A DNA stretch of 64,000 nt. It comes from Flavobacteriales bacterium (lineage in GTDB: Bacteria > Bacteroidota > Bacteroidia > Flavobacteriales_F > PHOS-HE28). Both the position numbers and the translations under genes were made by a program. The stretch spans positions 310,001-374,000 of the forward strand of contig JADKHI010000004.1 of assembly GCA_016721825.1 (NCBI GenBank). Direction: 5' to 3'. The notes under the pieces are model-generated. The model was not told the origin of the DNA. It saw only the letters and a list, made by a program, of their open reading frames with translations, and ran no database searches. Of the stretch, positions 45,762 through 54,967 are shown in pieces; position 1 is the first letter of the stretch, and each line of letters starts with the position of its first letter.

Positions 45762-48700
45762 ATGCACGGAAAAGACGACATCGAAAAGGATCTGCACGGG
45801 CCGGAACGCCAGTTCGGGATAACCACCTGGGCGGTGAACAACCGCACCACGGTGATCGTGCTCACCTTCCTCATCTGCGCGCTGGGCATCAGGGCCTACA
45901 TGGTGATGCCCAAGGTGAGCTTCCCCGAGGTGGTAACGCCCGAGGTGTTCATCGGCACACCGTACAACAGCAGCTCGGTGGTGGACATCGAGAAGCTGAT
46001 CACAAAACCGATCGAGAAGGAGCTCAACACCATCACCGGGGTGGACGAGATCAAGAGCACCAGCGTGCCCAACTTCAGCTCCATCCACATCAAGTTCACC
46101 TATGACATCACACCCACCGAAGCGTTGCGCAAGGTGAAGGATGCCGTGGACAAAGCCCGTGGCGATAGCAACTTCCCCACCGACCTGCCTGCGGAACCGA
46201 ACGTGTTCGAGATGAACTTCTCGGAGATCATGCCGGTGATGAACATCAACCTCAGCGGCGACTACCCGATGGAGCAGCTCCACGAGTACGCGAAGCACCT
46301 CGAGGATCGCATCGAAGACCTCAGCGAGATCAACAAAGTGGAGATCCGTGGTGTGCCCGATCGCGAAGTGAAGGTCAACGTTGACCTCTACCAGCTCGAA
46401 GCGTTGCAACTGAACTTCGACGACATCGGCAACGCCCTGCGCAGCGAGAACCTCACCATGAGCGGTGGCGACATCCTTACCGGCGATCAACGACGCAGCG
46501 TGCGCGTGATCGGCGAGTTCAAGGACATGGAGCAGATCCGCAACATCGTGGTGAAGAACGAAGGCCAGCGCGAAGTGCGACTTCGCGATATCGCCGATGT
46601 CACCTTCGGCTTCAAGGAACCGGAAAGTTTCGCCCGTGAATTCGGCAAGAGCGTGGTGATGTTGGACGTGATCAAACGCGCCGGTGAGAACCTGCTCGAT
46701 GCCAGCGACAAGATCAACGCCATCATCAAGGAGGACCATGGCACTGCATTGCCGAAGGACCTGGTGATCACCCTCACCGGCGACCAGAGCGAACAAACGC
46801 GCGTCAGCGTGGATGAGCTGATGAACCACATCGTGCTCGGTGTGATCCTCGTGGTGGGTGTATTGATGCTCTTCCTCGGTCTGCGCAACGCGCTGTTCGT
46901 AGGTCTCGCGATCCCGATGAGCATGTTCATCTCGTTCACCCTGCTCAACGCGTTCGGCGTTACACTGAACATGATGGTGCTCTTCGCACTGATCCTCGCC
47001 CTGGGTCGATTGGTGGATGACGGCATCGTGATCGTGGAGAACATCCACCGCCACATGACCAACGGCGAACCCGCCATGAAAGCCACACGGCTCGCCGTGG
47101 GTGAGGTCACCATGCCGATCATCGCCGCGACGACAGCGACCGTGATGGTGTTCGTTCCGCTGCTGTTCTGGCCGGGCATGATGGGCGAGTTCATGAAATA
47201 CCTGCCCATCACCTTCATGATCGCGTTGGGCTCTTCGCTCTTCGTGGCCTTGGTGGTGAACCCTGCGCTAGCTTCCAAATTCATGAAAGTGGAAGAGGAC
47301 CATATCCCCACCAGGAAAATGTGGCGATTGGCGTTCATCCTTGTTGTAGTAGGTGCCATCATCGGCGCCATCGGCGGAAGCATGCAGAGCCCGGCCATCT
47401 TCGGCATCGGCATGCTCACGATCTTCTTCGGCATCATGGGGGTGGCCAACGAGAAGCTCTTCGTACCCGCCTCGCATTGGTTCCAATACAAGTGGTTGCC
47501 ACGACTGGAGCACCGCTATGAAGGCCTGCTGCGCTACGCGTTGGACAAGCATCATCCGCGCACCTTTATCTTCGGCACGATCGGCCTGTTGCTGTTCAGC
47601 TTCGTGCTGCTCGGCCTCTTCCCATTGAAGACCCTGTTCTTCCCCGCGAACGAACCTCAGTTCGTGAACGCCTTCATCGAAGCACCGATCGGCACCGACA
47701 TCCTGAAGACCGACAGCATCACCCGTGTGGTGGAAGCACAGGTGCTGAAAGTGATCGACGTACCCGAGTACAAAGAGGTGCGCGAGGTTAAGAACGACAA
47801 GGGCGAAACGATCGGTAGCGACACCGTGAACTTCCTCGTAAAGTCCGTGATCGCGCAGGTCGGTGAGGGAACGAGCGATCCCGGCGCAGGCGATGTGGAA
47901 TTGAGCGCCACGCCGCACAAGGGCCGTATCCAGGTGACCTTCGTGAAGTTCGCCGATCGCAAAGGCATCAACACCAACGATGTGTTGGAAGCGTTGCAGA
48001 AAGGCGTGAGCGGCTATCCCGGCGTGGTGACCTCCGTGGTGAAGAACGCCGATGGACCACCCGTGGGCAAGCCGATCAACATCGAGATCAAGGGCAAGGA
48101 GATCGACGGCCTGCTCGACGAGGCCGAGAAGGTGAAGAAATTCATCGAGGACAAGAACGTACCCGGTGTTGAAGCCCTGCGCATCGACATCGATCGTGCG
48201 AAACCCGAGATGCCCATCGTGATCGATCGCGAGAAAGCACGCCGCTTGAACGTAAGCACGTACGCTGTTGCTGACGCCATACGCACCGCGCTCTTCGGCA
48301 AGGAAGTGAGCACCTTCCGCGTGGAAGGCGATGATGATGACTACGAGATCAACGTACGCCTCAAGGACAACTACCGCTACGATGCGCAGCAACTGATGGA
48401 CATGCGCATCACGTTCCGCGACATGCTCAACGGGCAGATCCGCCAAGTGCCCATCAGCGCCGTGGCGAAGGAGGAATACGGCACCACCTTCAGCGCCATC
48501 AAACGCAAGGACCTCGATCGTGTGGTCACCGTGAGCAGCAACGTGATCGCGGGGTACAACAACAACGAAGTGGTGCAACAGATCAAGGATGAAATGGCGA
48601 GCGGCTTCGATGCCGACCCGAGTTTCAACCTGCGTTTCACCGGCGAACAAGAAGACCAGGCGAAGGATATGGGCTTCCTCCTGATGGCCTTCGTCGTCGC

Positions 48701-49316
48701 CATCTTCGTGGTGTTCCTCATCATTGTGGCCCAATTCAACAGCATCAGCTACCCGGTGATCGTGATGAGCACCGTGCTCTTCAGCACCATCGGTGTATTC
48801 CTCGGCCTGGTGGTGTTCCGCATGGACTTCATCATCATGATGACCATGCTCGGCATCATCTCGCTGATCGGTGTGGTGGTGAACAACGCCATCGTTCTGA
48901 TGGACTTCGCACGCCTCCTCTTCGAGCGTGCGCAACGCAAGCTGGGCCTTGATGCGGACGCGATCATCCCCATCCACGAAAGCCGCGAGGCCTTGGTGAT
49001 CGCCGGTCACACCCGTTTGCGACCCGTGCTGCTCACGGCCATTACCGCGGTGCTGGGCCTGTTGCCCCTGGCCATCGGGCTGAACTTCAATTTCTTCAGC
49101 CTCTTCATGGAGCTCGATCCGCACATCCACATGGGCGGCGACAACGTGGTGTTCTGGGGTCCGCTCAGCTGGGCTGTGATCTTCGGCCTAATCTTCGCTA
49201 CCTTCCTCACCCTCATCATGGTACCTGTGATGTTGCTCATCGTGATGAAGATCAAGCACCGCCGGCAGTGGAAGCGCCTTGAGCGCGAGCGCCGCCAGAG
49301 CGTGGTCACCGTCTGA
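45762..49316 (+). CDS. RND family efflux transporter permease (AcrB/HAE1-like)
   Basis: Proton-driven inner-membrane pump of 1184 residues, twelve helices and two large periplasmic loops. It starts with FGITTWAVNNRTTVIVLTFLICALGIRAYMVMPKVSFPEV; helix 4 carries the conserved acidic pair in LALGRLVDDGIVIVENIHRH (usual Asp-Asp of the proton relay); the second half has NAIVLMDFARLLFERAQ. It is longer than AcrB (about 1050), with extra sequence between helices 6 and 7 (VEEDHIPTRKMWRL and two added hydrophobic stretches). Substrate unknown: drugs, lipids or metabolites. The operon ends with a strong hairpin at 49338-49367. Confidence 0.94.
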   Translation: MHGKDDIEKDLHGPERQFGITTWAVNNRTTVIVLTFLICALGIRAYMVMPKVSFPEVVTPEVFIGTPYNSSSVVDIEKLITKPIEKELNTITGVDEIKSTSVPNFSSIHIKFTYDITPTEALRKVKDAVDKARGDSNFPTDLPAEPNVFEMNFSEIMPVMNINLSGDYPMEQLHEYAKHLEDRIEDLSEINKVEIRGVPDREVKVNVDLYQLEALQLNFDDIGNALRSENLTMSGGDILTGDQRRSVRVIGEFKDMEQIRNIVVKNEGQREVRLRDIADVTFGFKEPESFAREFGKSVVMLDVIKRAGENLLDASDKINAIIKEDHGTALPKDLVITLTGDQSEQTRVSVDELMNHIVLGVILVVGVLMLFLGLRNALFVGLAIPMSMFISFTLLNAFGVTLNMMVLFALILALGRLVDDGIVIVENIHRHMTNGEPAMKATRLAVGEVTMPIIAATTATVMVFVPLLFWPGMMGEFMKYLPITFMIALGSSLFVALVVNPALASKFMKVEEDHIPTRKMWRLAFILVVVGAIIGAIGGSMQSPAIFGIGMLTIFFGIMGVANEKLFVPASHWFQYKWLPRLEHRYEGLLRYALDKHHPRTFIFGTIGLLLFSFVLLGLFPLKTLFFPANEPQFVNAFIEAPIGTDILKTDSITRVVEAQVLKVIDVPEYKEVREVKNDKGETIGSDTVNFLVKSVIAQVGEGTSDPGAGDVELSATPHKGRIQVTFVKFADRKGINTNDVLEALQKGVSGYPGVVTSVVKNADGPPVGKPINIEIKGKEIDGLLDEAEKVKKFIEDKNVPGVEALRIDIDRAKPEMPIVIDREKARRLNVSTYAVADAIRTALFGKEVSTFRVEGDDDDYEINVRLKDNYRYDAQQLMDMRITFRDMLNGQIRQVPISAVAKEEYGTTFSAIKRKDLDRVVTVSSNVIAGYNNNEVVQQIKDEMASGFDADPSFNLRFTGEQEDQAKDMGFLLMAFVVAIFVVFLIIVAQFNSISYPVIVMSTVLFSTIGVFLGLVVFRMDFIIMMTMLGIISLIGVVVNNAIVLMDFARLLFERAQRKLGLDADAIIPIHESREALVIAGHTRLRPVLLTAITAVLGLLPLAIGLNFNFFSLFMELDPHIHMGGDNVVFWGPLSWAVIFGLIFATFLTLIMVPVMLLIVMKIKHRRQWKRLERERRQSVVTV

Positions 49317-49337
49317 GCGCCGATCGATACCCAGCTC

Positions 49338-49367
49338 GAATGCCCATGCAGCAATGCATGGGCATTC
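49338..49367 (+). terminator. hairpin after the RND efflux operon
   Basis: A perfect 13-bp stem (GAATGCCCATGCA with TGCATGGGCATTC) closed by the tetraloop GCAA lies 21 nt after the permease stop. There is only a short T tract (CTTT) after it, so it may be an imperfect terminator or a 3' stabilising hairpin. Confidence 0.7.
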
Positions 49368-49426
49368 CGCTTTCCAAGGCTGTGACGGCACGTTGCATCC
49401 GGTGGTAGGCGGTTGGGCCGCACGTG

Positions 49427-49434
49427 TAGTTTCG
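49427..49434 (+). promoter_or_regulatory. -7-like promoter element of the protease gene
   Basis: TAGTTTCG, one mismatch from TAnnTTTG, ends 5 nt before the ATG at 49440. Confidence 0.4.
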
Positions 49435-49439
49435 CTTTC

Positions 49440-50531
49440 ATGATGACCTTACGAGCTTCATTGCGCACAGCAGGCATCGCTTGCGGCCTCTGCATGGGTC
49501 CGTGCGTGTTCGCGCAGGATGGCCGCGTGGTGGGCGGATCCGCGACCGCGGACGGGCAGTTTCCCTGGATGGTGGAAATGCTCTTCCTCACCGACCAGCA
49601 CCTTTGCGGCGCCACCCTCATCCATCCGCAATGGGTGCTTACGGCGGGTCACTGTGCCTTGGTCGGCGATGGGGCGGACATGCGGCTGATCGCCAACAGC
49701 ATCAACAACACCACGGCCGCACCCGGTCCAATGGCGGAGGAGCTGCTCGTCGACACCATCTTCTACCACCCGGATTACGATGGCACCTACGGTCCCGACC
49801 TGGCCATGGTGCGCCTTGCGGCGCCTGCGATCACCACCCCGGTCGTCCTGCTCGATCCCGCGCTCGGCGTGGTGCCCCAGGAAGGGGACAGTGCGGTCGC
49901 CTTGGGCTGGGGCACGGCGGATTCGGTGACGCTCGCGATGTCCGATGTGCTGCAGGTGGCGGATGTGGCGGTGGTGGACTACAGCAGCTGTGAAGCGTTG
50001 TACGTGGGCTCCAGTACCGATCTCTTCGGATACAATGGGACCACGGGCTTGATCTGCGCGGCCGGTTTTGCTGGTGGAGCCCCGGCCGGTTCGGGCAACG
50101 GCGACAGCGGCGGCCCCCTGCTGGTGGAGCATGCAGGCCTGTTGAAGCAGGTCGGTGTGGTGTACGGCGGAGAGGAACAGTACGCTACGGCCACTTATCC
50201 GGGCGTTTATACCACGGTGGCACATGGCTGGGCCTGGATCCAAGGTCTGATCACGGGCAGCACACCGGTGGCGGACATCGGCCTCGCCGATCGGATCATT
50301 CCGGTGATCGGCACGGATGCGGAAGGCCTGGTGATCATGGTCCCAGAGGCCTTGGGGACGGTTCAGGTCGAGCTGTACGCCACCGACGGACGCCTTGTTG
50401 AGCGCAAGGTGCCGTTGGGCATGGGAGCAAGCCGTGTGGCATGGCCGGAGGGCCATGGTGCGTTGGTGGTGCGGATCGTGGATGCGCGGGGCCATACCTG
50501 CACAGCGCGTATCGTACCGCGCCCCGCTTGA
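49440..50531 (+). CDS. secreted trypsin-like serine protease (S1 family)
   Basis: A 363-residue chymotrypsin-fold protease. A signal peptide (MMTLRASLRTAGIACGLCMGPCVFA) precedes RVVGGSATADGQFPWMVEM, the usual IVGG-like activation region. Triad: His71 (TAGHC), Asp120 (DLAMVRL) and Ser223 (GNGDSGGPL). The domain ends near residue 280 (GVYTTVAHGWAWIQGLI). The last 75 residues (VQVELYATDGRLVERKVPLG...ALVVRIVDARGHTCTARIV) resemble a T9SS C-terminal sorting domain, so export across the outer membrane is likely. An eukaryote-like S1 protease is unusual but known in Bacteroidota. Monocistronic. Confidence 0.9.
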   Translation: MMTLRASLRTAGIACGLCMGPCVFAQDGRVVGGSATADGQFPWMVEMLFLTDQHLCGATLIHPQWVLTAGHCALVGDGADMRLIANSINNTTAAPGPMAEELLVDTIFYHPDYDGTYGPDLAMVRLAAPAITTPVVLLDPALGVVPQEGDSAVALGWGTADSVTLAMSDVLQVADVAVVDYSSCEALYVGSSTDLFGYNGTTGLICAAGFAGGAPAGSGNGDSGGPLLVEHAGLLKQVGVVYGGEEQYATATYPGVYTTVAHGWAWIQGLITGSTPVADIGLADRIIPVIGTDAEGLVIMVPEALGTVQVELYATDGRLVERKVPLGMGASRVAWPEGHGALVVRIVDARGHTCTARIVPRPA

Positions 50532-50549
50532 GGCATGTTCGCCTTCTAT

Positions 50550-50580
50550 TTGGATTCACTGCTTTGTGCGCCTATCTTGT
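50550..50580 (+). promoter_or_regulatory. candidate full promoter (TTG-N20-TATCTTGT) of the small basic protein gene
   Basis: TTG at 50550-50552 and TATCTTGT at 50573-50580 are 20 nt apart, fitting the Bacteroidota -33/-7 arrangement; the -7 box ends 4 nt before the ATG. Confidence 0.45.
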
Positions 50581-50584
50581 AGCT

Positions 50585-50797
50585 ATGCCCACGCGTCGTG
50601 CCACCGCTCCCAAGGTCCTGCGCCTGCGTCCCAATTCGTTGGACACGCAGCTGATCGCGCGCCGTACGCGCCGTGGCGGCAAGGCGCGTCAAGTGGCCTT
50701 CCAGTGGTACGATGGCGCCGGTGAGCTGCACTACTATGTGCTGACGCCCGCGCAGAGCACGCCGTATTTGGAGAAGGATCGAGCTGCAACGCACTAG
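50585..50797 (+). CDS. small basic hypothetical protein
   Basis: A 70-residue protein rich in Arg and Lys at the start (MPTRRATAPKVLRLRPNSLDTQLIARRTRRGGKARQ), followed by QVAFQWYDGAGELHYYVLTP. No family recognised; the basic half could bind nucleic acid. It has a good promoter-like sequence directly upstream, and repeat copy B begins 15 bp after its stop, which supports a real transcript end here. Confidence 0.5.
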   Translation: MPTRRATAPKVLRLRPNSLDTQLIARRTRRGGKARQVAFQWYDGAGELHYYVLTPAQSTPYLEKDRAATH

Positions 50798-50812
50798 AGC
50801 AGTTCTTCGCAA

Positions 50813-50992
50813 GCGGATCGCAAGCTCGCTCCCCCTCCGCCCCCTCGCTGTTCCTCCCTGCGGTCGGGCGCGGGGGAATGAAAGAAGCGATCCGCGGATC
50901 CGTTTCAGAAGATCGTGCGCGGCCCATGCTTCCACCGTTCCCCCGCGCCAAAGCGAGGGGGTGGAGGGGGAGCAGAAGCGCACGGGCCGCGC
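50813..50992. repeat. palindromic repeat element, copy B
   Basis: Module 1 at 50813-50895 (GCGGATCGC to GCGATCCGC) and module 2 at 50922-50987 with outer stem GCGCGGCCC/GGGCCGCGC. It starts 15 bp after the small basic protein gene and fills about half of the 329-bp gap before the TonB receptor; the rest holds nothing recognisable besides that gene's promoter. Confidence 0.85.
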
Positions 50993-51114
50993 TCCAGGCA
51001 GGATCCTCTGATGATGCTCAACAGCGGGGAGGAGAAGCACCAAGTACCTCCCCATCAACACACCACTGGTGACCGCTGCCGTTCCACCGCTCACGTCCGC
51101 ATGCCCTCACCCGA

Positions 51115-51122
51115 TAAGTTCG
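51115..51122 (+). promoter_or_regulatory. -7-like promoter element of the TonB receptor gene
   Basis: TAAGTTCG, one mismatch from TAnnTTTG, ends 4 nt before the ATG at 51127. Confidence 0.4.
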
Positions 51123-51126
51123 CAAC

Positions 51127-53436
51127 ATGTTCCGCAGCCTGCTCATCGTCTGTTCGCTGTTCGCCCTGACGGCATCGCTGCACGCGCAGACCACCGGCAC
51201 GCTCACGGGCAGGGTGCTCACCGAGGAGGCGGGCACGCCGCTCGCCGGGGCCACGGTGGAAGTGCTGATCACCGACAGCGCACGGAGCACAGCCACGGAT
51301 GCGAACGGACGCTTCACGATGGAAGGGCTGCCCACGGGCATCTTCGCGGTGCGCGCCTCCTTGCAAGGCCACAGTACCGTGCTAGTGCCCGAGGTGTGGG
51401 TGCGTGCGGGCAAAGAGGAGCAGGTGGAACTACGGTTGGAAGCTGATGCGAAGGACCTGAAGGAAGCCGAAGTGAGCACGGTGCGACGCACGGAGTCTTT
51501 GGGCGCGCACACCATCACCGTGGAGCAGAGCCTGCGTTACCCCGCGATGTTCTTCGACCCGGCGCGCGTGGCCGGTAGCATGGCCGGGGTGGGCGGCATG
51601 AACGACCAGGCCAACCACCTCACCATCCGAGGCAACAGCCCCAACGCCAACGCCTGGCTGCTGGAAGGAGCGGAGATGGTGAACCCGAACCACCTCTCCA
51701 ACGCCGGCACACAGACCGACCTGCCCACGCTCAGCGGGGGGGGGGTGAACATCCTGAGCGCCCAGATGCTCGGCACTTCGAGGCTGCTCACTGGCAACCT
51801 GCCCACGGACAGGGGCAACGCGCTCGGCGGCATCATGGACATGAACCTGCGACCGGGCAACAACGCCGAACAGGAGTGGACCGCACAGGCGGGATTGATC
51901 GGGCTGGACGTGGCCACCGAAGGGCCATTCGCCAAGGGGAAGCGCGGCAGCTACCTGGCGAACTACCGCTACAGCACCCTCGGCTTGTTGAGCGCGGCAG
52001 GCGTTGACCTCGGCGATGAAGTGATCACCTTCCAGGATCTGTCGCTGCACGTCACGCTTCCGTTCGGGCAGCGGGGGGAAGTACGCGTGTTCGGCCTGGG
52101 CGGCACCAGCAGCAACGTGTTCAAGGCGGAGATCGACACCACGCTGTGGGAGTACGACAAGGACAATTCCGACATCACGTACACCGCGAAGACGGGTGCA
52201 GCGGGGGCGAGCTTGAAACTGCCCATCGGCGAACGCGGCACCCTGCGCACCACGGTAGTGCTCTCCGCCACGGAACAGGAGCGCGAGCAGATCAACTACA
52301 GCACGGACCTCACGGAGTTGTACAGGAGTACGAACACGTTGGCCGAACAGAAGCTCTCGTTGGTGGCTGCGTATGATGGTGCGGTGGGCGGGCGTTTCCG
52401 CTACACCATCGGTGGCTCGGCCATGGAGCGCCGCCTCACCAACGTGTTGAAGGAAGATGTCACCGGCTGGTTGCTGCGGCCCTATGCGAACGGACGCTGG
52501 TCGGCGACCGACCGCTTGCAGATCTCATTGGGCATGGGCTATGCGCAATACACCTTCAACAACAGCAGTGCTGCGGAGCCACGCGCCAGCGTGCAGTGGC
52601 GCATGCGCAAGGACCGTCGCCTCGCGCTCACCTACGGTTGGCGTTCCATGTTACCGTGGCAGCAGGTAATGAAGGTGCGGTTCAACGAGAGCACGTCGTG
52701 GAACGAGGACATCGGGCTCACACGTTCAGAGGACATCGTGCTCAGCTACGACCATCCGTTCAACGAGCGGGTGAGCGTGCATTTGGAAGGCTACCAGCAG
52801 CGCTTGTCCGATCTGGGTGCTCCCGACCCTCGGCTTTCTTGGGCCAATGGTGGTGAAGGTGGCATGCTTGTGAACGCATGGGATGCGCCTGTACTTTTCG
52901 ATCTGATCCCGACCGGCAATGCCACCAATACCGGCTTGGAGCTGACGCTCGCCCACACCTTCGCCAAGGGCTATTTCTACCAGGTGAACGGCACGGTGTA
53001 CAACAGTGCGTACGAGCTCAGCGGCATCGACACGCCCACGCGTTGGAGCGGCAACTACCGCGCGAACGTGATGGGCGGCGCCGAGTGGGCGAAGGTGAAG
53101 GAGGACCGTGTGCGCACCTGGGGCGTGAGCGGAAGATTGGCCGTGGCGGGGGGTCTGCGGTACACACCCTTCGAAGTGGAGCACCGCACAGCAGGCGTAT
53201 TCCTCAATTACGGCGCCCCCTGGTCCGCGCAGCTGAACGACTTCTTCCGCATGGACCTGCGCGTGTACCTGAAGCGCGATCGCAAGGGCCGCACCGGCAT
53301 GTGGGCGCTCGACCTGCAGAACGTCACCAACACGCAGAACGAAGCCTACGTCTACTACGACCAACGCAAAGGCGAAGTGGTGACCAAGTACCAGCTCGGC
53401 CTCATTCCCAACCTCAGCTACCGCATCGAGTTCTAA
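51127..53436 (+). CDS. TonB-dependent receptor with carboxypeptidase-like regulatory domain
   Basis: Outer-membrane receptor of 769 residues. Signal peptide (MFRSLLIVCSLFALTASLHAQ), a CarboxypepD_reg-like domain (about 22-105: GTLTGRVLTEEAGTPLAGATVEVLITD...NGRFTMEGLPTGIFAVRASLQGH), a plug domain with LTIRGNSPNANAWLLEGAEMVNPNHL, and a beta barrel ending in YQLGLIPNLSYRIEF with the terminal aromatic residue. No SusD partner adjoins it, so it is not a typical glycan SusC pair; a siderophore, peptide or other ligand is possible. It is followed by three small genes, of which the TMEM220 gene (10 bp away) may be cotranscribed. Confidence 0.92.
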   Translation: MFRSLLIVCSLFALTASLHAQTTGTLTGRVLTEEAGTPLAGATVEVLITDSARSTATDANGRFTMEGLPTGIFAVRASLQGHSTVLVPEVWVRAGKEEQVELRLEADAKDLKEAEVSTVRRTESLGAHTITVEQSLRYPAMFFDPARVAGSMAGVGGMNDQANHLTIRGNSPNANAWLLEGAEMVNPNHLSNAGTQTDLPTLSGGGVNILSAQMLGTSRLLTGNLPTDRGNALGGIMDMNLRPGNNAEQEWTAQAGLIGLDVATEGPFAKGKRGSYLANYRYSTLGLLSAAGVDLGDEVITFQDLSLHVTLPFGQRGEVRVFGLGGTSSNVFKAEIDTTLWEYDKDNSDITYTAKTGAAGASLKLPIGERGTLRTTVVLSATEQEREQINYSTDLTELYRSTNTLAEQKLSLVAAYDGAVGGRFRYTIGGSAMERRLTNVLKEDVTGWLLRPYANGRWSATDRLQISLGMGYAQYTFNNSSAAEPRASVQWRMRKDRRLALTYGWRSMLPWQQVMKVRFNESTSWNEDIGLTRSEDIVLSYDHPFNERVSVHLEGYQQRLSDLGAPDPRLSWANGGEGGMLVNAWDAPVLFDLIPTGNATNTGLELTLAHTFAKGYFYQVNGTVYNSAYELSGIDTPTRWSGNYRANVMGGAEWAKVKEDRVRTWGVSGRLAVAGGLRYTPFEVEHRTAGVFLNYGAPWSAQLNDFFRMDLRVYLKRDRKGRTGMWALDLQNVTNTQNEAYVYYDQRKGEVVTKYQLGLIPNLSYRIEF

Positions 53437-53446
53437 CCGCGCTCCC

Positions 53447-53821
53447 ATGAAGAAGATCCTCTACATCCTGCTCGCCGTGGTGTTCGCCGCCTTCGCTTAC
53501 CTGAACCTGAACGACCCCGACCCGGTGGTGTGGGTGCTCGCCTACAGTGCGGTGGCGGTGCTCTTCGCCTTCGCGGCCTTCGGTCGTGCGGACCGGCGCA
53601 TCAGTGGCTACCTGGCATTGGCCCTCGGCATCTGGATGCTGACCATGGCCCCCGGCATGGTGGATTGGATGGAGATGGGCATGCCGTCCATCACCAGCGA
53701 AATGAAGGCCACGGAGCCGCACATCGAAGTGGTGCGGGAGTTCCTCGGTCTGCTCATCGCGGTGCTGTGCCTGTTGGGGCTGTGGGCCAGCACGCCGCGC
53801 GGTGCGCGCATGGGCGGGTAA
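53447..53821 (+). CDS. TMEM220 family membrane protein
   Basis: A 124-residue protein with four transmembrane helices. Signatures of the TMEM220 family are YLNLNDPDPVVWVLAYSAVAV near the start and EPHIEVVREFLGLLIAVLCLLGLW at the end. Function unknown in any organism. It starts 10 bp after the TonB receptor gene. Confidence 0.8.
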   Translation: MKKILYILLAVVFAAFAYLNLNDPDPVVWVLAYSAVAVLFAFAAFGRADRRISGYLALALGIWMLTMAPGMVDWMEMGMPSITSEMKATEPHIEVVREFLGLLIAVLCLLGLWASTPRGARMGG

Positions 53822-53827
53822 CCGGCT

Positions 53828-53835
53828 TATCTTTC
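53828..53835 (+). promoter_or_regulatory. -7-like promoter element of the STAS-like gene
   Basis: TATCTTTC, one mismatch from TAnnTTTG, ends 7 nt before the ATG at 53843. Confidence 0.4.
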
Positions 53836-53842
53836 ACTGGAC

Positions 53843-54244
53843 ATGAACGCGACCACCACCCTGATCGAGACGCGCTTGGCCACGATGGAACGCGTGGGGC
53901 CCGGCCTCATCGTGCAGCGGTTCCGGGCGGGTGTGAAGTTGGACCTGGTGGGTTTTGAGGAGAACCGCGTGGCCCGCCACACCCTTGCCGAGCACGGTCC
54001 GCACGCCATGCTCACCGTTTTCCCCGAAGGCATCGATTTCGACCTCGCGGTGACCACGCGCGACCATTTCAAGCCCGAGCAGGACAACCTGCAGCTGGTG
54101 GCCTTGGCCTTGGTGGCGCACGATACGCTGGCCGGTTCGGTGGTCCAGCTGTTCTTCAGCTACTTCCCGCAGGTGTTCACGCACGCCATGTTCGAGAACG
54201 AAGCGGAAGCGTTGAGCTGGTTGCGCGCGCAGTTGCCCGCTTGA
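53843..54244 (+). CDS. hypothetical protein, SpoIIAA/STAS-like
   Basis: A 133-residue soluble protein. The pattern of alternating short strands and helices, and especially LVALALVAHDTLAGSVVQLFFSYFPQVFTHAMFENEAEALSWLRAQL at the C-terminus, recall the small STAS/SpoIIAA-like proteins of Bacteroidota (DUF7793-type), in which this helix-strand-helix carries an EEAxxWL ending. No catalytic or phosphorylatable residue can be pointed to. It has its own promoter-like motif directly upstream. The function is unknown. Confidence 0.6.
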   Translation: MNATTTLIETRLATMERVGPGLIVQRFRAGVKLDLVGFEENRVARHTLAEHGPHAMLTVFPEGIDFDLAVTTRDHFKPEQDNLQLVALALVAHDTLAGSVVQLFFSYFPQVFTHAMFENEAEALSWLRAQLPA

Positions 54245-54257
54245 ACGGGCATTCCGC

Positions 54258-54473
54258 CTACTCCAGTTCCGAGCAGTGGTGCCCCAGGCCCTTCACCAGG
54301 TCCATGATCGCCTGACCGATCTCCGGTGCGCCCACCACACGCAGCACCCGGTCGCTGTCGTGCAGGTCCACGGTAACGTGTTGAATGGGGAGGGCGCCGC
54401 GCAGGGCCGCATGCACGCGTTCAGCCTCTTCTGCGTTACGGATGTTGCTGCGGAAGATGTGGACCGTATGCAT
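54258..54473 (-). CDS. small hypothetical protein, HMA-like fold without cysteines
   Basis: A 71-residue protein: MHTVHIFRSNIRNAEEAERVHAALRGALPIQHVTVDLHDSDRVLRVVGA then EIGQAIMDLVKGLGHHCSELE. The strand-helix-strand-strand-helix order and the spacing match heavy-metal-associated (ferredoxin-like) domains, but the metal-binding CxxC is absent. Such Cys-less relatives are frequent in Bacteroidota; the role is unknown. Convergent with the STAS-like gene. The 170 bp upstream of it, before repeat copy C, hold no recognisable gene. Confidence 0.55.
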   Translation of the reverse strand: MHTVHIFRSNIRNAEEAERVHAALRGALPIQHVTVDLHDSDRVLRVVGAPEIGQAIMDLVKGLGHHCSELE

Positions 54474-54643
54474 GGCTGTCGATCGCCGGTTTTCTCGGCG
54501 GAAGCGGGTTCGATAAGATAGCCGCGAGGTTAGCATGTGCAAGTGAACTGCAGCGGTCGATCTCCATGAACGGTCGGTGAAGTGGGACGAGGTGCGGCGA
54601 CTGGTCTGAGAGCTCGCGTCGTCTACGATCGAAGATGTGGTAG

Positions 54644-54946
54644 GCGGATCGCATGCTGGCTCCCCCTCCACCCCCTCGCTGTTCCTCCCTGCGGTCGGGC
54701 GCGGGGGAATGAAAGAAGCGATCCGCGGAGCTGTTCCTGAAGATCTGCGATCGAAGATGTGGTAGGCGGATCGCATGCTGGCTCCCCCTCCGCCCCCTCG
54801 CTGTTCCTCCCTTCGGTCGGGCGCGGGGGATGAGAGGAAGCGATCCGCAGATCCGGTCCTGAAGATCTTGCGAGGCCCATGCTTCCACCGTTCCCCCGCG
54901 CCAGAGCGAGGGGGTGGAGAGGGAGCAGAAACGCATGGGCCTCGCT
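54644..54946. repeat. palindromic repeat, copy C (two module-1 units in tandem plus module 2)
   Basis: Module 1 units at 54644-54726 and 54766-54848, spaced exactly 122 bp, then module 2 at 54875-54940 with the perfect outer stem GCGAGGCCCATGC/GCATGGGCCTCGC. The linker between units contains GATCTGCGATCGAAGATGTG. It ends 22 bp from the stop codon of the DUF559 gene. Confidence 0.85.
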
Positions 54947-54967
54947 CTGATCGAAATGCGCTTGGTC

